From NCBI GenBank assembly GCA_964019695.1, contig OZ026528.1, positions 53,598,495 through 53,662,494 of the forward strand: DNA of 64,000 nucleotides, read 5' to 3'. Below are positions 57,577 to 64,000 of the stretch, one piece after another. Positions within the stretch are counted from its first letter, which is position 1. The number at the start of each line of letters is the position of its first letter. The notes under the pieces were generated by a model. That model saw only the letters and a list, made by a program, of their open reading frames with translations. It did not search any database and had not been told where the DNA came from. The stretch comes from Loripinus fragilis (taxonomy: Eukaryota; Mollusca; Bivalvia; Lucinida; Lucinidae). The translations under genes were made by a program, and so were the position numbers.

Positions 57577-58357
57577 TTACAAACGTATACTAGTATTGCC
57601 CTTGGCGTAAACATAATTTTTTCATACAGAGACGCCCCAATGTCAAAACAATCCAAAATGGTCAACACAAAATATGTGGTGGTGATTTTGGACCACCCTG
57701 GTAACTCAGGTGGTGAGCACGTCTGTCCAGCTTTGAGCTCGAGCAACAAAATCTTGATTGCATGTCTGTCTGTCTGCCACAAGCCTACTATCCCCTTTGC
57801 TTAAAACTTGACTTGTTCAGTCTAATAACAATTTTATATATACTTAGTGTAGACAAAGCTTTTTTGTGAAAGCTTATACTTGTAATAAAATTGGGCTTTG
57901 CTTATCATCTAAACAACACCCAGTTAAAAGAAACCAACTGCGCAAGTGCATTTAAACAGGTCTGTAGGTCCCTATATTTAAGACATGCTTCAGTCCTTTG
58001 ATAAGGGCATCAGCTTTTGCGCAGTTAACATAAAGAGAAACAGAATACCATTTATGTACAGTATTTAAATTTCATGCGCATGCGCAGCAAATAAGGAATG
58101 AATAAGACTAAACTACAAACAATTAACGTCAGTTATGTCATATTTTATATTTTTTTCTACAACCATCATGGCCCCTTCTTTAAAGTCAAACTATATTAAA
58201 TATCTATAATAACATCTTAAAATCAGAAAAATGCTTTGCGCATGCGCAGTAGGCATTTCCCAATGTGGTTCTATATCCTATTCTGCTTAGTCAGACATGG
58301 TCTACAACTGTGCCAAATTTCATACTTGTATCGGGAATAGCACAATCAGGCCAAAAT
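57577..58357. other. no gene seen; TGCGCATGCGCA at 58075 and 58237
   Basis: Two perfect NRF-1-like palindromes 162 bp apart in otherwise AT-rich sequence. A 113-codon frame at 57463-57804 comes from the CTGT microsatellite. Confidence 0.45.
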
Positions 58358-58490
58358 TTAGCTCTTAGCCGCCTAGCTATACAGCGAAATATAGAAAAGC
58401 CGAAATAACACCAGGCGAAAAGAAGCCAGACGGAGAGACAACAAATAAGAGTTTTAAATGGCGTTATTTCGCATGGCGTTTTTGCGTGGG
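58358..58490. repeat. TTATTTCGC(A/G)TGGCG repeat, copy 2 (inverted)
   Basis: Mirror relative of 51391-51600, starting GCTCTTAGCCGCCTAGC. Confidence 0.6.
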
Positions 58491-58575
58491 CAGTATAACA
58501 AATCACCGAAATTCAGACCCTTGTTCTATAAAATTATCAAGTCTGCAGGCGCTTTCTCAATATTGTATTCCTGAG

Positions 58576-58698
58576 GCGAGTTCAACAACGCGAGTGCTTG
58601 CGAGCGCTCGTTGTTCTGGTACCTATCTTTATTCGTAATGTGTGAAGCCTGGCATCAGTACAATGAGCGCTCAAGAGCACTCGCGTTGTTGAACTCGC
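58576..58698. repeat. GC-rich hairpin palindrome
   Basis: GCGAGTTCAACAACGCGAGT and the following GAGCGCTC pair with GAGCGCTC and ACTCGCGTTGTTGAACTCGC, with a loop of about 50 bases. Confidence 0.9.
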
Positions 58699-58827
58699 GA
58701 CAGGTTGCAAAAAGCTTTGTGTTTTTGTAGACTGCTACACCAAACTCGTACGTATTACAATTTTGATAGTGGATTGTGTAGCAGTCTACCGTTTTGAACA
58801 CTTCAACATCATATAGCAGACGACACT

Positions 58828-59604
58828 AAACTCCAGCTGTTAAGTTTTTAGACTTAATTTTTCGCAATAACTTTTTTACCTTGAATTTTAGCAAAATATG
58901 TTCGCGATGAAAAGTATTCAGGAACATCTCCGCCAACTTCTCCAAATGGTTCCAACACCCTAGATGCTGCAAGTTAATCTGTGCTTAGATGCACTCTTTG
59001 AACATTTTCAGCAAAGTGCAAATAAACTAAGTCCAAGATGTCAGTCAAAAAGTTACATTGCACCGCCCTAATTCAATAACTAAAGCGATGGATGGCTTGT
59101 TCAAATATAATAGAAATCGTGCCTGATTCGCTCGTGCGTTAAGCTAGTAGGGTCATCTCAAAACCGTTCATTTCATAGCACGTGCACAAAAGAAAAATTG
59201 TACGTTATGCGATAACCCAGCCTTTGTACCTACACAAGAGCCTGCGTTAGGTTGATCCTGCATATGCACGGTAAATCCTGAGTATGTTAACGGCAGTTTT
59301 ATGTTATGCACAGCCTTTGGAAAGCGGGATATGCACCGCTTCCGAATATTTTTTGAAACTACCCCTCTCTGTCACGCCTATACGAATTATACCTGTCATT
59401 AAAAGACTTAGAAATTTAGGACGAAATCTATTTATTGCAAAATCTTCTTCTATATACACAAAAATCTGTTTGCGCCACAAGCACAAGACCTTTTGGAGAA
59501 GTTGGCGGAAATTCTTTTCTACAACTTTCATCGCGAACACATTTTGCTAAAATTGAAGATAAAAAAGTTATTGCGAAAAATTAAGTCTAAAAACTTAACA
59601 GCTG

Positions 59605-59610
<6 letters not shown>
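58828..59610. mobile_element. foldback with about 120-bp arms
   Basis: The left arm 58828-58947 (AACTCCAGCTGTTAAGTTTT..CGCCAACTTCTCC) pairs with the right arm 59491-59610. The 540-bp middle is not coding. Confidence 0.85.

Positions 59611-59646
<36 letters not shown>
59608..59646 (-). repeat. poly-A/T tract of 39 bases
   Basis: An uninterrupted T run on the plus strand directly at the outer end of the foldback arm. It may be an A-tail or simple slippage, and could be an assembly-sensitive spot. Confidence 0.9.
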
Positions 59647-59648
<2 letters not shown>

Positions 59649-59656
59649 TAGGTAAT

Positions 59657-59951
59657 GGTGGAGTTCACGCGTTAACCAGACTATAGTCCAGTCCCTATAG
59701 TCGGACCATATAGCGATAAAACTCTCTCTGGTTTTATGCACTGCGCATGTCTAGTTTCACCAGACAAACCAGACCAAATCTGTGGTCGGACCATAGTTGA
59801 TTGGTTCCCGTCCTCTAATGCAAACTTAGAATTGCCGGAAACCTGTATGTATTGTATCGATGGCTGTGATTGGTTGATTGTTTTACTGGGGAGGAACGCT
59901 GACAGTCGGAAGAGCAACTATAGTGTCTATGGTTAACGCTCGAACTCCGCC
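59657..59951. mobile_element. 295-bp TIR element, GG(T/C)GGAGTTC..GCGTTAACC ends
   Basis: GGTGGAGTTCACGCGTTAAC is mirrored by GTTAACGCTCGAACTCCGCC. The CTATAG motifs inside pair as well, and GGTCGGACCAT occurs on both sides. Non-coding. Confidence 0.8.
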
Positions 59952-60137
59952 AATCTGTGGTTGTTCTAAAAATACACAGGTTGATTGATCTTGATTCTTG
60001 ATATCCACATCTTTACCTATATGACGTGTAGTTATCGTCTGATATCAGTGGTGGTATGAACACGTGACTAACTTTTACAAACAGTTTGGTCCCAGATCAG
60101 ATCCTACAATATGAGGCTAATAAAAGTCCATGCACAT

Positions 60138-60203
60138 AAGGTCATGACTCCAATAACTAAGGTCATGACTCCAATAACTAAGGTCATGACTGCAATAACT
60201 AAA
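60138..60203. repeat. 21-bp tandem repeat, three units
   Basis: AGGTCATGACTCCAATAACT repeats with a 21-bp period starting at 60139, 60160 and 60181. The last unit has one change. Confidence 0.9.
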
Positions 60204-60269
60204 GACAAGACCCGGTCCGGGTCCATCCCATCAGTCCATCCCTCAATTCTAGTATGCCAATTTTATCAC

Positions 60270-60530
60270 GTGAACGGTGAGGCTCGAACCCGCAACCCCC
60301 TTGATCTCGAGACAAGCACTCCACCATATAGCCACTGCGCTCCCTAAGAGCGGAAGCACAATTATAGTAGAATATTAGTCTCGGAGATCTAGGCGTAGCG
60401 GGCTCCAGACTCATCGGCGACACTGCATTGTGTCCTTGGGCAAGACGCGTTTACGCCCAGTGGTTCCGTAACACTTAGTTCGCATTCACATTATCTGTTC
60501 CTGGACACAAACCTCGCTCTCAATTAACTT
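60270..60530 (-). mobile_element. composite SINE unit (tRNA head joined to segment X)
   Basis: The minus strand shows segment X (GTGAATGCGAACTAAGTGT, CACTGGGCGTAAACGCGTC, CTAGATCTCCGAG) leading into GGAGCGCAGTGGCTATATGG and GGTTCGAGCCTCACC. This is the same order as 39.8-40.05 kb. The box B GGTTCGAGCC is well kept. Confidence 0.75.
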
Positions 60531-60534
60531 ATGC

Positions 60535-60660
60535 ATCATTGCGTGTGTTCTTGTGCAAGACATGTGTATATTCATCCTTGCTTAGTACTTGTTCAACCCA
60601 GGAAGGCCTTCCCGACGTTGATTGGGACTTAAAGAAATAAATCAAACAAATAAACGTACA
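60535..60660 (+). mobile_element. SINE tail fragment
   Basis: TGTTCTTGTGCAAGACATGT, TTGTTCAACCCAGGAAGGCC and a GGGACTTAAAGAAATAAATC plus (CAAA) tail match the 3' part of the tRNA-SINE family; the tRNA head is absent. Confidence 0.7.
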
Positions 60661-60894
60661 TGAAATGGAGTTTTTGTTTATATGCATTATGGTCTGATAC
60701 AAATGTAAAACAAAACATGATTTTAAAAATAGCAATTAGATTTTATCAAAAAGATTTATTTGTCTTAAAAATGTCATAATACTATCAATATGTATATCTT
60801 GAAATAATTCTTTCATGTTATCAACATGGAAACAATTATTTCTTACTTGTGCAAAGTCGCCACATTCCAAAAGGAAGTGACGTACAGTGAAAGG

Positions 60895-60897
<3 letters not shown>

Positions 60898-60944
<47 letters not shown>
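60898..60944. repeat. (TG)n microsatellite
   Basis: A nearly pure TG run. Confidence 0.95.
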
Positions 60945-60945
<1 letters not shown>

Positions 60946-61475
60946 TTTTTCGCATACTGTCTGCATGTTGATTTGTTTGTTTGATTTGATTCTTTACGTC
61001 CCATCAACAATATTTCAGTTATAAAGGGACGAGTCTTCCTGGATTGAACCAGTACTAAGCTAGGATTAATGTTCTTGCTCATGGACACAACACAGTGACG
61101 ACGGTGAGGCTCGAACCCTTCGGTCTCGAGTCAAGCACTCTAACACTGAGCAACTGTGCTTCCTCAGCATGTTGAGTCGGAGTGGATGGTAATATTTGTC
61201 CCATGGTATGAGGAGTCGCATTCTCAGTCTCACAATGTGTGCACACAATATTCTTGTAGTTAGACTAATGCTGTAGTAGAAATAAACATGTAGATAGTAG
61301 GGTTCTATTTATTATCCAGCAACATTACGAAACAGCGTCTAAATGAAAATAATACTGAATGCGATGTATTATGCTATAACGGATGATAATCACGGGGACT
61401 ATCGCGAAATCGCGTTGACGAACGCAGGTCTGTCTCCATACCACATCCAGTGTATGTCATCATGATGGAAAGATG
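60945..61475 (+). repeat. dispersed duplication, copy 2 (SINE-filled)
   Basis: Paralogue of 50098-50535: CATACTGTCTGCATGTTGA, [SINE], GTCGGAGTGGATGG, TTGTCCCATGGTATGAG, GTGTGCACACAATATTC, AAACATGTAGATAGTAGGG and GACGAACGCAGG appear in order. Confidence 0.8.
60972..61166 (-). mobile_element. tRNA-derived SINE with 9-bp target duplication
   Basis: The minus-strand head is near 61166 (AAGCACAGTTGCTCAGTGTT) and the box B region GGGTTCGAGCC near 61109. The tail AAACAAACAAAT ends at 60972. GCATGTTGA is duplicated at 60963-60971 and 61167-61175. The paralogous segment at 50114 reads through without the insertion. Confidence 0.9.
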
Positions 61476-62291
61476 CCATTTATGAGTCAGTTTTCATTGA
61501 AAACGAGAACTTTTGACACGATTGATCCTTATTTATTATTCCTACAGTTCATGTATTCTGAAGGATAATGCCATAATTTTCAGGTGGGGTAACTTTCACA
61601 CCGAGTAACAAAACCACGCTGGAGTTCCAACAATGTCATTTCATTAATTGCTGTACATGGTTTTAAACTATCATCAAGATAACGCGCATGTGTAATTGTG
61701 TGCCATTGAATCCTATTTTAACAGAAAATGGGGGTTATTAGGGGTATATATTATATACTTTAAGTACATGATATGATTTACTTTTGTTTGACATAGAAAT
61801 GACAAATGAGGGTCGATATACCCAGAACATGTCTCAAAGGCGCTCGTTTCAAGGAAAACGAAACATTGCATCATTCTTCGCATTGACTTAAAACTCATAA
61901 TAAAGAAGGCTGTCCTGGTATTGATTTGATAACAGTTGCCTACTTAAAGCAAAGCCGCCTTTTAATACGTTTGGCCTGGTTATGATGGTAAAACATATAA
62001 ACACGGAATATCATTGCCAATTTTTTACACAATTCACTTATTCTAACATAGTAACAAATGCTCTAGGGATGGCCTTTACCAAAGTTGTTCAAATTGCATT
62101 ATCCTTCAAGAAATGGCCATCTTAAGCAGAGCTAGTTTTTTCCTGTCAATTAAAAGGAAAGCCAAGAACTGGAGATTATTTCTTGCTGGTCTTTTATTTT
62201 ATTGGTCAAATGGATCAAAGGTTTTTGATATTAGAAGCAAAATGTGCAAGTTTAGTTTTTATCCCATGTTTCGACAAGATACTGCATGATA
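61476..62291. other. no gene seen
   Basis: AT-rich sequence without long frames or structure that I can see. Confidence 0.45.
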
Positions 62292-62293
62292 TA

Positions 62294-63216
62294 TACTGAA
62301 CAAAAGTGAAAACGCTACACCTGAATTGTTTGCCATCTATATACAAAATTATGCAAACAAAGAATGCAATTGAAAGTGCATCTTAATGTTCAAATCCTGT
62401 GCATAACGGTAAAAGTTTTACGGATGCTGTCACGAGGAAACACATGAAAGCCATTTAAATGTGGCAGGGGTCCATTTTTTCAGGTTGCCAATTTGAACGG
62501 AAATCTAACACAATTTAGGCCTTCAGAAATCCACTACCTACGAGATCCGCCTGAACGAAATGGTAGTCTAGACATGTGACAACCAGAAATGTGAAGGACT
62601 TATCTCAAGTGTGTTTTGATCGTTTAGAAAAGCAATCTTAAAAAGCGGATTTTCACTCAAATTGCCAAGTTAAAAATTTTAACACTGAAATCTCCATAGG
62701 AAAATCAATGTGTTGATGCATCTTAGTATGAGGACATTACTAGTCGAGAAATGTTAGAAACAATGTGCTGAGAGGTCTACCTGATTTGGCAAAAAAAATT
62801 ATCGAAAATCGTGATAAATCGAAGAGTACCAAACATTTAATATTCCCTATTTGTTTTTGTCAAAGAGAGATAATTTTCAATATTTTACAAATTCGCTAAA
62901 GTCGAAATTGATTTCTGAGCTTGTTTCAAGTGATAAAGCAGTTTTCTTGTGTTTTTATGCAACACAATTAAGACCAATTTTGATAATCATAACAATTTTA
63001 ATTTGCGCATGCGCAATAGCAAATTATAGTGAATAAAGCTTTAAACACTTAAAGGAGCATAAATCATACATCAAACGAGACAAATTGGTGGAGTTTCGAA
63101 GAATCGTTTGCTGAATGTCTTGGCAACTTTATTAAGCTTTAGTAAATACTTTTTGTCCAATACTTTATCATAAAATATAGATAATTGGAGTGTAGCGTTT
63201 TCACTTTTGTTCAGTA
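62294..63216. mobile_element. 923-bp TIR element, TACTGAACAAAAGTGAAAAC ends, TA target
   Basis: TACTGAACAAAAGTGAAAAC plus GCTACAC is mirrored at 63190-63216, with TA on both sides. Similar TACTGAACAAAA..AAACGC ends are seen on Tc1/mariner-type non-autonomous elements of many marine animals. The interior has no transposase, and a TGCGCATGCGCA site lies at 63004-63015. Confidence 0.8.
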
Positions 63217-63540
63217 TATTTTGGCAATTCGTCGAAAATTGGAATTTGTTTTTAGAATAAATCATAATATTAAAATATCTGATGTTGAAAATCTTAAGAA
63301 TTTATTTTTATTTCATGGACTATTATACTACCTTTCAGAAAAATGAATACAAATCTGGTGTCACCGAACTAATTCTCTTTCAGGAGGACCAAATTTAACC
63401 CCACCCCCATAGGTTTCATGCGTAATTCAATATCAAAAGTTCAGGAATGCCCATTTCGGTCGTTTGAATGATGCCATTTTAATAGTATATGAAGCAATTT
63501 AGCATTAAAATGTAAAAAAAGAAAGAAAAAAACACACTGA
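63217..63540. other. no gene seen
   Basis: AT-rich sequence. Confidence 0.45.
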
Positions 63541-63545
63541 AAGTA

Positions 63546-63622
63546 GATGCGCAGCAGGGAATCGATCCAGGTCCTCTGGCTTTGTAGCCAGACACGCTAA
63601 CCACTAGGCCACGGGGTCAGGT
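63546..63622 (-). mobile_element. tRNA-like sequence (SINE head or tRNA pseudogene)
   Basis: On the minus strand GACCCCGTGGCCTAGTGGTT contains a good box A (TGGCCTAGTGG) and, 32 bases after it, GGATCGATTCC as box B. An anticodon-arm-like TCTGGCTACAAAGCCAGA lies between them. The acceptor stem has no complementary 3' strand, the anticodon loop is not seven bases and the T stem is mispaired, so it is not a working tRNA gene. Confidence 0.65.
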
Positions 63623-64000
63623 CGTGCGCCGCTTTAAATAACCGTCCAAATAGAAGAGACTCGGCCACATTCATATTTGTAACCAGGATAATTGTGTACG
63701 TCGTTTGATTTCGCGGAGCTGCATTTATCTGTCTTTGGTACTGAGAATATAAGTTCTGATAAAAGGTCAATAGATATTTCGGAAACACAATTACTTTATT
63801 TTGTCAATAAAATGTCGCAACACGGACATGGCATAAGAATATCTGAAAGCTATGTTGATCCGAATACTAGAAAGATCGTAAGACAGGACCAAGACAACTT
63901 TACCTGTTTCCAGACGCTGAAAAGGTGCGCATGGGAAATAGCCGCATATGTATTTAATACCAATTGTTGCAAGACAAAAAACTGCAGTAATTACCTTCGT
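63623..64000. other. no gene seen
   Basis: Unique-looking sequence up to the window edge. Short frames lack domains. Confidence 0.4.

Noticed and set aside
57463..57804. 113-codon frame with Cys/Leu/Ser-rich start
   Set aside because: It runs through a CTGT microsatellite and has overlapping open frames on the other strand.
60736..61088. Histidine/threonine-repeat proteins
   Set aside because: They are translations of the TG microsatellite and SINE sequence.
63546..63622. Functional tRNA gene
   Set aside because: Boxes A and B are good, but there is no 3' acceptor strand, the anticodon loop is not seven bases and the T stem is mispaired.

Overview
The window looks like gene-poor nuclear DNA of a metazoan, most likely a bivalve mollusc (a venerid-type clam is my guess). 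Three things point there: a single-exon RING-less B-box/coiled-coil/beta-propeller protein of the TRIM-like group that is greatly expanded in bivalves; tRNA-derived SINEs with (AACA)n-type tails; and many short palindromic elements of bivalve type. The species is an inference. There are no operons, no bacterial genes and no CRISPR array.

Only one convincing intact protein-coding gene is present: a 575-residue double-B-box protein on the minus strand (30217-31944), with a visible 3' splice acceptor in its 5' leader. A 130-bp tandem array (about 29.1-30.2 kb) lies directly beyond its 3' end. Everything else that looks coding is broken mobile-element sequence: a 5'-truncated non-LTR reverse transcriptase (about 42.3-46.2 kb), a decayed copy of a widespread HEEADT/VDTD/LTGC-motif protein family (about 55.3-56.3 kb), and an unrecognised decayed coding-like stretch (about 36.2-37.95 kb).

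Layout. 0-9 kb: microsatellites, foldbacks, small inverted-repeat elements, and a 0.2-kb direct duplication of which one copy carries a SINE with a 15-bp target duplication. 9-12.5 kb: a diverged 122-bp tandem block and two large foldbacks. 12.67-16.31 kb: a nearly identical 1820-bp tandem duplication. 16.5-28 kb: an old, diverged segmental duplication (17.2-18.6 and 21.4-23.2 kb) peppered with two families of roughly 230-bp and 330-bp palindromic elements. 29-34.4 kb: the tandem array, the B-box gene, and a second direct duplication containing a foldback and a SINE, each with a 10-bp target duplication. 34.68-40.4 kb: a roughly 4.9-kb element with inverted arms built from repeated units that carry GTTACATATGTTAC-like palindromes, flanked by SINE copies. 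41.96-47.2 kb: four-level nesting, with TIR element C inside TIR element B, B inside a LINE, and the LINE inside TIR element A. 47.5-64 kb: further TIR elements (1651 bp, 928 bp, a 1651-bp TTAA-flanked element, an inverted 16-bp-array element, a 923-bp element), foldbacks, microsatellites and SINEs.

The most informative feature is how often insertion events can be reconstructed from the window alone. Several insertions sit in one copy of a local duplication while the other copy preserves the empty site, and the nested TIR elements leave exact TA duplications. I could not run database searches. Family assignments rest on motifs, terminal repeats and target-site duplications that I read by eye, so boundaries are approximate unless a target duplication fixes them.
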